A stretch of DNA of 22,187 nt from an uncultured Campylobacter sp. (GTDB lineage Bacteria; Campylobacterota; Campylobacteria; Campylobacterales; Campylobacteraceae), in assembly GCF_938039245.1 (NCBI RefSeq), contig NZ_CALHVN010000055.1, positions 1-22,187 of the forward strand. Direction: 5' to 3'. Positions 14,060-21,996 of this stretch are shown in pieces. Made by a program: the position numbers and the translations under genes. Below the pieces are notes generated by a model that searched no databases, had not been told where the DNA came from, and saw only the letters and a list, made by a program, of their open reading frames with translations. The first letter of the stretch is position 1; every line of letters starts with the position of its first letter.

Positions 14060-16318
14060 TCACTCGTGGTGATAGTCGTCGTAGATGACCTTGTTGGTTT
14101 GGAATTTTATGCGTTTTAGCTCGCGAATACGTAAAAATTCCTCCTCCTCGATCCTTTGGATCTGGATGGCGGCCTTAAAGGTCGGGGTCTTACTGATGAA
14201 GTCCCAGCCGTTGCTCGTTAGCTCGTTGCAGCAGCTCTCCCAGTAGTGGTAGGTCATCTGTATGACGCCGTCTGGGACGATGCCCGTGACGTCAGCTTTG
14301 ATGACGATGTAGCCGTATCTACTCCACGCCTTGATGAAGTCTCCTTGCTTGATGCCGTAGCGCTCGGCTAGCGCAGGGTTCATCTCCGCGATCGGTCCGA
14401 TACTGTCGCCGCCCTCTTCGATAGCTTTTGATCGTCTAGTCATGACGCCGCCGGCGTACTGATAGACTTTACGCGTAGTTAGCAGCTGTATCGGATACTC
14501 GGCGTCGGTCGGCTCGTCCACGCTACCGGCCATCACTTCGTACTCAGGCGGTAAATTTACGCGTTTAGCAAACTCGGCTTTGGCAGGCTCGATATCCGCG
14601 ACGCTCTTTACGTGCAAGCAAGGGATAAATTTACCTTTGCCGTCGGGCGTAAAGAATTTTTTGTCTAGATATAGGCTCTGCCCGCCCATGTCGTTTTCAT
14701 CAGGGCACGGCCAGTGCAGTCCGTGGTGCTTTTTGATACGGTAGTAGCTCATGCCGCCGTATCTTCTAGGGTCGCACTTGCGTACTTCTTCCCAAATTTC
14801 TTCAGGCGAGTTAAAGTTAAATCCCTCTGTCGCTCCGAGCCTTCGCGCGATCTCGCAGATGATCCACCAGTCTTGTCTAGCGTCTCCGGGAGGCGTGATG
14901 ACGTGCTCGTTGTGCTGTACGCGGCGCTCGGCATTGGCGTAGAGGCCTTCTTTTTCGCTACTTGCCACGCCTGGCAAAACGACGTCTGCTTTACGCGACG
15001 TTTCGGTTAAAAAGATATCTTGAACCACGTACATATCTACTTTAGAGATCGCTTTTAGGAAGTGGTTGGTGTTTGGATCGGTCATAACCGGGTTTTCGCC
15101 CATCGTCCAGAAAAAGTGCACTCTGCCGTCAAGGATAGCGTTTGGCACTTCGGTTTTATGGATGCCGATCTTACCGTTTAAAGAGCCTGGTTCTAGATGC
15201 CAAACCTGCTCGAACCACTCGCGCTGTTTCGGATCGGTTACCGAGCCTAAATTTGGGAAAATATTCGGCAACACGCCCATATCGCAGCAGCCTTGGACGT
15301 TTTCTTGACCGCGTATCGGTAGGTCGCCGCTTCCTAGCTCGCAGATATTTCCGGTTAAAAGGAATAAATTTGAAATATCGCAAACTGCGCCCACGCCGTG
15401 GTTAAAGTGCGTAACGCCCATACCGTGCGTGATGACGGCCGGACGGATAGTCGCGTACATGCGTGCCGCTTTTCTCACGTCCTGCGGGTTTAGGTTGGTG
15501 TAGCTAGCGATGGCTTCGGGCGAATAGTCCTTGACCGCTTCGCGTACGTATTCTACGCCTTTTGTGCATTCGTTTACGAAGTCCCAGTTAACTAAATTTT
15601 CCTCGAAAATAACATAAAGAAGCGAGTTTATAACCGCGATGTTATGCTCGGGCGCTAGCTGCAAATGCACGTCCGCTCGGCTAGCAAATTCCGTTTTTAC
15701 GGGATCTATTACGATGAGCTTAGCGCCGCGGTTTAGTGCGCGCTGTATGTGCATAGCCGCGATCGGGTGGCCGTTTTCTGGGTTTGAGCCGATCATCAAG
15801 ATACAATTACTATAAGGTCCGATCTCCGTGAAGCTGTTTGTCGCCGCTCCGTTACCGATTGTTTTGGCAAGACCTGCCACAGTCGGAGCGTGTCAAATTC
15901 TAGCGCAGTGATCGACGTTGTTCGTACCGATTACGGCGCGCATTATCTTTTGCGCGACGTAGTTGTCCTCTAACGTACAGCGAGCCGAGTAGTTGCCTAC
16001 TAGCGCGTCGGGGCCGTATTTTTCCTTTACTTCTTTCATCTTGGCGACGACTAGATCAAGCGCCTCGTCCCAGCTAGCCTCCTCAAGGTCTCCGTCTTTG
16101 CTAAACACTCCGTCTTTTTTGCGAATTAGCGGTTTTGTTAGTCTGTCAGGTGCCCCCACGTAATCCCAGCCGTAAAAGCCCTTTAAGCACAGATTGCCCT
16201 GGTTTACGGGGTTATCGTGCACTCCAAGCGCGCTTCTTATCACGTTGTTTTCGACGTGAAGCTCGACCTGACAGCCCGTGCCGCAATACGGACATATGAC
16301 TTTGCCGGTCTTCGTCAT
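14060..16318 (-). CDS. fdhF: selenocysteine-containing formate dehydrogenase, FDH-H (FdhF) type
   Basis: One 752-residue gene read through an in-frame UGA at 15895-15893 (residue 142); treated as a stop it would appear as two pieces, 15893-16318 and 14060-15880. The context HCARI-Sec-HAP-VAGL matches E. coli FdhF around Sec140. One [4Fe-4S] cluster is bound by C9, C12, C16 and C44, with K46 next to it. Arg336 in PIRGQENVQG corresponds to the formate-site arginine. The remainder is a molybdopterin oxidoreductase with a C-terminal MoCo-binding domain (MTYHYWESCCNELT). There is no Tat signal, unlike the ~900-residue periplasmic FdhA of Campylobacter, so it should be cytoplasmic and oxidise formate to CO2, perhaps passing electrons to a hydrogenase or ferredoxin-like partner encoded elsewhere. 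It is a single-gene unit with SD AGGAG before the ATG. Confidence 0.95.
15865..15895 (-). promoter_or_regulatory. bacterial SECIS hairpin and UGA Sec codon
   Basis: On the minus strand the UGA (15895-15893) is followed 13 bases later by TGGCAGGTCTTGCCA (15879-15865): a 5-pair stem TGGCA/TGCCA holding the loop GGTCT. The E. coli fdhF SECIS also presents GGUCU in its apical loop at a similar distance, the site bound by SelB. This is strong support for Sec insertion rather than a broken gene. Confidence 0.9.
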
Positions 16319-16332
16319 TTTTTCTCCTTTTT

Positions 16333-16379
16333 TATATGCAGATTTTGCATATTTATTAAATATGAAATATTTGCATATT
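16333..16379 (-). promoter_or_regulatory. two AATAT-N11-ATATT dyads in the fdhF promoter
   Basis: AATAT (16359-16363), 11 bases ending in GC, ATATT (16375-16379) is a perfect match to the dyad in the binding-protein promoter. TATAT (16333-16337), 11 bases ending in GC, ATATT (16349-16353) matches at nine of ten positions. The two are 26 bases apart and end just before the fdhF ribosome site. Shorter palindromes ATATGCA-N5-TGCATAT and AAATAT-TTGC-ATATTT lie within. Confidence 0.5.
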
Positions 16380-16380
16380 T

Positions 16381-16790
16381 GTCCTTAAAAAATAATAAAA
16401 ATCCTTAATACTTTAAATCAATATTTTGATTTAAGTTTCTATTAATTATTTTATTCAGTATACGGAACTCCAGGCGCCGCTATATCGTCGTTTTGGCTAT
16501 ATCGTATTATTTATAAATAAGAATAACTTGAGAGCTTTTATTAAGATTAGAATTTGTAATAGTATTAACACGGCTTAAAAAAATAGTTTAATGCTTAACA
16601 TAACTTAATCCGCCCGAAATATCCAAATTTCGGCCGCGAAATTTACGAGCGTAAATTTAGAAAACGCGTTTTTGCGCCGCTATTTTAAATCTCGCAAAGC
16701 GCCGGAAACGATTTTACGGTTTTATTGCGCGAAGCTGGGTAGATTTGGTTTTAATGATTTTAAGCGTTTATTTTGATTTTCCAATGCGCT
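16381..16790. other. AT-rich gene-free region upstream of fdhF
   Basis: About 410 bases without a credible gene. It is clearly richer in A+T than its surroundings, especially 16381-16620. TTAAATCAA-TATT-TTGATTTAA (16413-16434) is a perfect 9-base inverted repeat; its cores are ATCAA and TTGAT in the reverse order of an FNR box. GCTATATCGT occurs twice as a direct repeat (16479-16488 and 16496-16505), 17 bases apart. An extended fdhF regulatory region or an unrecognised small RNA is possible; I see no proof of either. Confidence 0.5.
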
Positions 16791-16825
16791 AAAAAGCTAA
16801 AACCGAGCTAGATAATCTAGCTCGG
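16791..16825 (-). terminator. rho-independent terminator downstream of the thioesterase gene
   Basis: CCGAGCTAGA (16803-16812) and TCTAGCTCGG (16816-16825) form a perfect 10-base stem with a 3-base loop. On the minus strand it is followed by TTTTAGCTTTTT (16802-16791), a good terminator tail. It would catch transcription coming from 16972-17388. Confidence 0.75.
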
Positions 16826-16877
16826 CCGAATTTGACCGCCGTTTATTTTGCGGGCGTAAACGCAAAATTTATAAGTT

Positions 16878-16942
16878 AAAAAACGGCTCGGTCATACGGC
16901 AAAACGCGTTTTACGATTCTACCGCATGCAAACTAGAGCCGT
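16878..16942 (-). terminator. possible first terminator after the thioesterase gene
   Basis: On the minus strand ACGGCTC (16942-16936) pairs with GAGCCGT (16889-16883) and runs into TTTTTT (16883-16878). The loop is long (46 bases) but contains the perfect palindrome AAAACGCGTTTT (16901-16912), which could stack on it. With the hairpin at 16803-16825 this would make a double terminator. Confidence 0.4.
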
Positions 16943-16971
16943 AAAAATGCACTCCGACTAAGACCGACCCG

Positions 16972-17388
16972 TCAAAATCCGTGCGCCTTTTTTAGCTCCG
17001 GATCGATCGGTTTTTTCGCGCCGTCTTTAGTCACGCTCACGTAGGTCGCTATCGCGGATGTTACGTGTATGCGCTCGCGAAAGCCCGCCGCGTTTAGTCG
17101 CAGCGCCGTGACTTCTATCTTGGTTTTGATCGAGGTGTTGCCCGCGGCGATGATTTTGGCGTAGCAGCTCACGACGTCGCCGACGAAAACGGGCTGCTTA
17201 AATATAATCTCTTGCATCGAGATCGTCACGACGCGCTCGGGCGACAGCTCCCGCGCGGCCTGCGCGCCGGCTAGGTCGATCTGGCTTAGTATCCAGCCGC
17301 CAAATATATTGCCCGCCGAGTTCGTGTCCTTTGGCAGCGCGACTTGTTTGATGCGCGGTTCGCCCATGCCCTCTAACATGTCTTCCAT
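16972..17388 (-). CDS. acyl-CoA thioesterase, YciA-like hotdog fold
   Basis: A 138-residue single hotdog-domain protein of normal YciA length. PKDTNSAGNIFGGWILSQID (residues 19-38) is the family signature, with the Asn and Asp that shape the active site; MQEIIFKQPVFVGDVVSCYAK follows on the central strands. It hydrolyses acyl-CoAs to free acid and CoA in the cytoplasm, probably as a hexamer, helping to recycle CoA or set acyl-CoA pools. The ribosome site AAAGGA precedes the ATG at 17388; Met4 and Met8 are other in-frame starts. It stands 324 bases from ciaB and is followed by one or two terminators, so it is probably a single-gene unit. Confidence 0.92.
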   Translation of the reverse strand: MEDMLEGMGEPRIKQVALPKDTNSAGNIFGGWILSQIDLAGAQAARELSPERVVTISMQEIIFKQPVFVGDVVSCYAKIIAAGNTSIKTKIEVTALRLNAAGFRERIHVTSAIATYVSVTKDGAKKPIDPELKKAHGF

Positions 17389-17712
17389 TTTTTATCCTTT
17401 CGTTTTAGATTCGTAAATTTAGCGACTATTTGCCGCGTTTGGCTTGCTTGCCCTCAAATAAATTCACCGCGATTTTATCAAATTTGGCTTTTAAATTTTA
17501 CGCCAGAATTTAAGGTAAATTTGATGCAAAGAACTCGGACTTGCAGCAAATTCAGTAAATTTGCGAAGCACCACGTACAAATTTAGCCCGCAAAACCCGT
17601 ATCCTAAAAATACTAAACTCAGCGCCCAAAAGGCGCGGGTCTAGCCCAATAAAGGCAAATTTATAATCAAACTCGCCGCAAGCCAAGGTTAAATTTGACG
17701 CTAAGGCGCGCC
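17389..17712. other. gene-free AAATTT-rich gap between the thioesterase gene and ciaB
   Basis: A 324-base stretch with no credible coding frame. It carries about eight AAATTT copies and a small hairpin GCGCC-CAAAA-GGCGC (17622-17636) without a T-run, so no terminator for ciaB can be named with confidence. Confidence 0.5.
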
Positions 17713-19542
17713 CTATCTCTCTCCCGCTTGCCATTTTTCCCATTCGCCGCTCTCGTCAAGCTCGTTTCCTATAGCCTTGTAGCGAGCGTAGTAGTGCTCT
17801 ACAAAGGCCCTTGCCTGCGCGTGTTTAGGCAGGTAGCTTTTGCCCTCTTTGTCGCAAAATCTCGCCAAAAACTCGCCCGCAGGAGCGCGCCTTGCGTAGT
17901 GAAGCGCCAAATTTTTGTAGTTTGCGAGGCAAATTTCTTTAAATTTAGCATAGTGTTCGCGGTCAAATTTGACGAGCAAAGCGCCGCCTTCAAAACTAAG
18001 CGCGCCCGAGTCAAATAGCAAGCTAAGATGGATGAGCCCCTCGCAGTAGTACGCGCGCACCTCATCGACCTCGCGCCACGCGATCAGTCCGACCGCGCGG
18101 GCGATCAGCTCGTGAAATACGCTCATCTCGTAGCTCGCGTCGCCGCCGATAAAGAAATTTACGAGCCCGCCCGTGGTCGCCTTGTACTCCTCGATAAATT
18201 TAAACTCGCCGTCCGCGTTCATCGCCTTTTCCGTGTCGGTGCCGACGAAAAGTATGTGTCCAAACTCGTGGCCGATCGTGGAGATTTCGTAGGTTTTCTT
18301 CCAAATTTGTGGCTTTTTAAACAAAATTTCGCGCCCGTAGTCCAAAAACTCGCGCGAAAATATCTCCCCGCTAAGCTTCATAAACGGTCTTGCCTTGGCG
18401 CTCTCGTAAACGTGCTCCACGAAAGCAAATATCTTTTTGCCCCGCTCCTTGCTCACGGTTTCGTCGTTTGGCACGACCTGAGCCGAAAATAGTCCGTTTA
18501 GCTCGGCACCGTAGTAGATCATCGGCACGCTGATATATGTCTGCGTGCGCGCGACGTTTTGCGTGACTTGGCGCGCGAGCATGGCGTCCTCTATCCCGCA
18601 CTCGCGGCAAATTTGCTCGTAGGCGCGGATGACGCTGGCTTTAAATTTCTCCTCGTCAAAGTCGCTCGCACCCGCTAGCCTCACGTCCCACTCGAGCGCG
18701 ACGGCGTGCGTGTAGGCATCCTCGTAGTATTCTAGCGGATGGCCGGGCTGCAGCGGGCCTTTTACCTCCATCCACGCGCGCTCGGCATCCTGCCACGCGG
18801 GGATCGCGCGGTCGTTTTCCCGCTCGCAAAACGCCGCCTTTAGCTTTTCAAAGTACGTTATGTAGGCTCTTTGCTCGTCGTTTGCGGCTAGCGATTTTAG
18901 ATTTTTGATTAGCGAGTCCAGAGCGTCCGCCACGCGTTTTACTTCTTTTTCAAAAGCCACGGCATACGGCACGAAGTCGTATTTGTCGCCGTTTTTCATA
19001 ACTGCGCCGTAGCTTCGCTCGCCCTTTTCGCCGCCGTCTTTTTGATAGAGGCGGTTTTCGTCGATAAATTTGATCGCTTCGGCCATGCTTGCAAATTTAG
19101 CTTCAAATTCTTTATTCGTCGTTTGCAGGATTTGTTTGTCCCACGCGCTTTGCCACGCATTCATTGCTAGTCCCGCGTCGTGCATGCCGCTAAGTAGCGC
19201 TAGGTAAAAATCGTCTATTATTTTCTCCTCTTTTACTCGCGCCAAAAGCTTTTCAAAACGCGCCTCGTAAAACTCGTGCACGAGCTCAAAAGCTTCGTCT
19301 TTTATGCGCCCTATCTCGGCCTCCTCGCGTCCTTGTTTTTTTAGCTCGTTTTCCAGCGGCTCCGTTTTTAGATCGACTATGCGGCGTAAAACCGCGACCT
19401 TTTCGCTTTTTTTGCCCTTAAAGCCGGCGATTTTTAGCATCTTTAGCACGATCTCGCTTGGGTTATCTAGCTGCCTATACATCGCGTTTAGCTCGTCTTT
19501 GCCTGCGGCTACTAGCTCGTTTAATCTTTTAAAATCGTTCAC
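17713..19542 (-). CDS. ciaB: CiaB-family protein (Campylobacter invasion antigen B) with metallopeptidase motif
   Basis: A 609-residue protein resembling C. jejuni CiaB (about 610 residues) along its length, as recalled from memory: MNDFK start, RRIVDLKTEPLE, LAMNAWQSAWDKQI, LYQKDGGEKGERSYG, LQPGHPLEYYEDAYTH, VPMIYYGAELNGLFSAQVVP and the ending IGNELDESGEWEKWQ. HEFGH (425-429) followed by EEYKA (451-455) is a gluzincin zinc-peptidase pattern: H425 and H429 as ligands, E426 as base, and E451 or E452 as third ligand. There is no signal peptide. CiaB was described in C. jejuni as flagellum-secreted and needed for host-cell invasion, a claim later disputed; the motif suggests a cytoplasmic peptidase role. 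The start is GTG at 19542 with AAGGAT upstream. Confidence 0.93.
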   Translation of the reverse strand: MNDFKRLNELVAAGKDELNAMYRQLDNPSEIVLKMLKIAGFKGKKSEKVAVLRRIVDLKTEPLENELKKQGREEAEIGRIKDEAFELVHEFYEARFEKLLARVKEEKIIDDFYLALLSGMHDAGLAMNAWQSAWDKQILQTTNKEFEAKFASMAEAIKFIDENRLYQKDGGEKGERSYGAVMKNGDKYDFVPYAVAFEKEVKRVADALDSLIKNLKSLAANDEQRAYITYFEKLKAAFCERENDRAIPAWQDAERAWMEVKGPLQPGHPLEYYEDAYTHAVALEWDVRLAGASDFDEEKFKASVIRAYEQICRECGIEDAMLARQVTQNVARTQTYISVPMIYYGAELNGLFSAQVVPNDETVSKERGKKIFAFVEHVYESAKARPFMKLSGEIFSREFLDYGREILFKKPQIWKKTYEISTIGHEFGHILFVGTDTEKAMNADGEFKFIEEYKATTGGLVNFFIGGDASYEMSVFHELIARAVGLIAWREVDEVRAYYCEGLIHLSLLFDSGALSFEGGALLVKFDREHYAKFKEICLANYKNLALHYARRAPAGEFLARFCDKEGKSYLPKHAQARAFVEHYYARYKAIGNELDESGEWEKWQAGER

Positions 19543-19725
19543 GTTTATCCTTTTAAAAATTTGGCGTATTTTAGCTTAAAAATGCTGGACGCTGAGTTAA
19601 AAAACCTCAAGCTCGGCTAAATTTCGCGCCTTTAGCCAAAGCTATAAAAATTGATTTATCTTGCGGCTTTATCAGCGAAATTGCGCTAAAATCGGACTAA
19701 AATTTAACGAAAAACCGAGAAAACG

Positions 19726-20703
19726 ATGAAAACGCAAGAAGAAAAAACGATAAAAAACGAAAACGCAAGTTGGCTGCAATACTTTCCGATTATGTTTTAC
19801 GCCGTAGTTATGGGGCTTTGCGGGCTGGCTCTTGCTTACGAGCGGCTAAATTTACTCTTTGATATCTCAGGCGCAGTTTTTGAGATTTTACGCGCTGCGG
19901 CGAGTCTAGTCTACGCGCTCATCTGTGTTTTTTACGCGGCTAAGCTAATAAAATACCCGCAAGCTTGCAAAGCAGAGCTATTTCATCCCGTGCAGGTAAA
20001 TTTTTTCGCCGCATTTTCGATCGGCACGCTACTGGTGGCGACGCTTTGGAGGGATTTTGCGCCTGTTTACGACGCGCTTTTTTGCGTGGGCGTAGCATTT
20101 CAGACCTTTATCACGCTGCACGCTATGTCTTTTTGGATACGTAGCGACGTAGAGCCGCAGCACGCTAGCCCGGCGTGGTTTTTGCCTATCGTGGGCAACC
20201 TTTTCGTTCCGTTAGCCGCGCCTGCTACGAGCGAGTTTGCGTGGTATTATTTTTCGGTCGGGATATTTTTTTGGCCGGTGATTTTAGCTATTTTGCTCTA
20301 TCGTCTCGTTTTTTGCGCTTTGATGCCGCCTAAATTTATCCCGACGCTTTTTATCACGGTAGCTCCGCCCGCGATGGCGTTTTTGGGCTATACGAAGCTA
20401 ACGGGCGGCTTTGACGCGGCGGCTAAAATCATGCTTTACGTTACGCTATTTTTCGTGCTTTTTATCATTTATATGTTTAAAAGCTTTCTTGGGATTAAAT
20501 TTTCGCTTTCTTGGTGGGCGTTTACCTTTCCTACGGCTGCGGCAAGCGTCGCGTTTTTGCGAGCGTTCGAACTTTGCGGGATTAAATTTTTCTTATTTGC
20601 GGGAGCGGCGGACTTTACGGCTTTGTGCGTTTTGGTGGGTATAGCTTGCTTCTATACGATAAAAGCGATATTTAGCGGAGAGATTTTTACGGCGCAGAAG
20701 TGA
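19726..20703 (+). CDS. SLAC1 / TehA-family anion channel or transporter
   Basis: A 325-residue membrane protein with about ten hydrophobic helices after a short charged N-terminus (MKTQEEKTIKNENASWLQYF). The start FPIMFYAVVMGLCGLALAYER and later HPVQVNFFAAFSIGTLL and PAWFLPIVGNLFVPLAA are the landmarks of the tellurite-resistance/dicarboxylate/SLAC1 family. Members move small anions or dicarboxylates, and the substrate cannot be read from the sequence. The Shine-Dalgarno is weak (CGAG, seven bases before the ATG). It runs divergently from ciaB across 183 bases and is followed by a hairpin. It appears to be a single-gene unit. Confidence 0.88.
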   Translation: MKTQEEKTIKNENASWLQYFPIMFYAVVMGLCGLALAYERLNLLFDISGAVFEILRAAASLVYALICVFYAAKLIKYPQACKAELFHPVQVNFFAAFSIGTLLVATLWRDFAPVYDALFCVGVAFQTFITLHAMSFWIRSDVEPQHASPAWFLPIVGNLFVPLAAPATSEFAWYYFSVGIFFWPVILAILLYRLVFCALMPPKFIPTLFITVAPPAMAFLGYTKLTGGFDAAAKIMLYVTLFFVLFIIYMFKSFLGIKFSLSWWAFTFPTAAASVAFLRAFELCGIKFFLFAGAADFTALCVLVGIACFYTIKAIFSGEIFTAQK

Positions 20704-20707
20704 GATT

Positions 20708-20740
20708 TTTAGCGTATTCGGCGCAAAAGACGCTAAATTT
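20708..20740 (+). terminator. possible terminator of the SLAC1-family gene
   Basis: TTTAGCGT (20708-20715) and ACGCTAAA (20730-20737) form a perfect 8-base stem with a 14-base loop, beginning only four bases after the TGA. It is followed by just TTT, so efficiency is uncertain. Confidence 0.45.
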
Positions 20741-20923
20741 AAGAGCTAAAATATCGCGCTATTTGCTTTAACGCGGGTTTTAGACGTTTGTCGCCGCGTT
20801 TAATTTAAACCAAGCGTCAAATTTAGCTTTCTTAAGCGCAAATTTAGATGAGCCGTAGCGACGCTTAACCTCGCCATTTTGCGAGATTTGCGTCGCCTAG
20901 CCTATCTTAATCAAAAGAGCGAA

Positions 20924-21229
20924 TTATTTTAGCAATCCGCTTGATTTTAGCATATTCGTAATCTCCTTAACCTCGGCCGTGCCCTTATGGCAAGCGACTT
21001 CTTGCTCCTCCTTGCTTAGCTTTTTTATGCTAGCGTAGTCGGCCTCAAACTCTTTTTTCGTCGCCTCCGCGCTAAATTCCTTATTGCCCTGAGCTTTGGC
21101 TTGTTTTTCCATCGCGTCGATGAACTCATAAGAAACCTTTTCGTACTCTTTGCAAGCAGCAGGAGTTTCCTCAGCCGCCAAATGGCCGGCAAATACGCAA
21201 AGCGCGACTAAAAATAACGATTTTTTCAT
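20924..21229 (-). CDS. small secreted protein, possibly DUF5339-like
   Basis: A 101-residue protein with a clean signal peptide (MKKSLFLVALCVFAGHLAA-EE). The mature 82 residues are highly charged, mostly helical, with two cysteines (C26 and C79) that could form one disulphide in the periplasm. It resembles small periplasmic proteins grouped as DUF5339 in Campylobacter and Haemophilus, recalled without a search. No function can be assigned. A ribosome site AAGGAAAG lies before the ATG. The next gene upstream on the same strand ends 44 bases away, so the two may share a transcript. Confidence 0.75.
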   Translation of the reverse strand: MKKSLFLVALCVFAGHLAAEETPAACKEYEKVSYEFIDAMEKQAKAQGNKEFSAEATKKEFEADYASIKKLSKEEQEVACHKGTAEVKEITNMLKSSGLLK

Positions 21230-21273
21230 GTCTTTCCTTTTTTAAAGATGCAGCGTATGGTAGCGAAATTTAG

Positions 21274-21996
21274 CTAAATTTTACCTCGCAGCGCGATCAT
21301 TTCGCTAAAAGTTATCTCGCGCGCATAAAATTTAACTCCGAGCGAGGCGAGCTTGTCTTGCAGCGCTAGCGCCGACTCCTCTATGCCGCTAAAAAGACAA
21401 AGCGGCAAATTTTGCGCCCTCTCTTTAGTCGCCGCAAAGCTTCCGTCTTCAAAAAATTTCTTTAAAAATACGAGCGTTTTTACTTTGTCCGTACCCAAGT
21501 CCTCGATGAAAACGCTGAAATATTTATATCCCAGCTCCTCGCGCGCTTCATCTTCCCGCGCGTAGTCGTCCGCCAGCTCGCGGTAAAATTCGTTGTTTAA
21601 ATCGGCAAGCGGCGCGATCGCCTCAATAGAGCAAGGCGCCTCAAGCGCGGCAAGAGCGGTTAAAATTTCTTCAAATTTAACGATGTCGTCCGCGACCTTT
21701 ATCGCCTCCCAAAAGCCCGCGCCGTGATAGGCAAAATATACGGGCGAGGCGTCCCCAAGAGCAAAATCCACGAAAAACGGATCGTCCATGCCACTACGCG
21801 CGATAACCCGCCAGCTCTTGCGCCACTGTCCTGGCGTATCGTCTGCTAGCTCCTCGCCCGTTTTGCGGCTAACTAGCCTATATCCCTCCTGAAAACTCTC
21901 AAATTCGCCCTCCTCAGGATAGAAAAAAGGCAGTAAAATGCACTCTGAAACGATGCGTTTGCGGATAAAATTTTGGATCAAATTTGGGATTTGCAC
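21274..21996 (-). CDS. SMI1/KNR4-like protein with L7/L12-like C-terminal domain
   Basis: A 240-residue cytoplasmic protein. Residues about 45-115 read like a SMI1/KNR4 (SUKH) domain: W-RVIARSGMDDPFFVDF, then SPVYFAYHGAGFWEAIKVAD and FEEIL. Proteins with this fold include toxin-immunity proteins and scaffold proteins. A charged helical linker (about 130-160) follows. Residues about 170-226, LVFLKKFFEDGSFAATKERA onward to ALQDKLASLGVKFYARE, can be laid over the C-terminal domain of ribosomal protein L7/L12, with the helix, Leu/Ala and terminal Gly-Val/Ala pattern in the right order. The start is GTG at 21996 with AAAGG about ten bases upstream. No toxin gene is visible nearby in the window. 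Domain calls are by eye. Confidence 0.7.
   Translation of the reverse strand: MQIPNLIQNFIRKRIVSECILLPFFYPEEGEFESFQEGYRLVSRKTGEELADDTPGQWRKSWRVIARSGMDDPFFVDFALGDASPVYFAYHGAGFWEAIKVADDIVKFEEILTALAALEAPCSIEAIAPLADLNNEFYRELADDYAREDEAREELGYKYFSVFIEDLGTDKVKTLVFLKKFFEDGSFAATKERAQNLPLCLFSGIEESALALQDKLASLGVKFYAREITFSEMIALRGKI

Noticed and set aside
14714..15405. Several frames of 60-100 codons on the plus strand inside fdhF, and similar ones opposite ciaB, gdhA and the permease gene
   Set aside because: They lie antisense to well-conserved genes, have no ribosome sites or recognisable products, and reflect the strand-symmetric composition.
14060..16318. fdhF as two genes or a pseudogene split by a stop
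   Set aside because: The stop is UGA in the exact selenocysteine context, followed by a GGTCT-loop SECIS hairpin, and both halves align continuously with FdhF.
16413..16434. FNR/CRP-type site
   Set aside because: The halves are in the order ATCAA-N4-TTGAT, the reverse of the FNR consensus TTGAT-N4-ATCAA.
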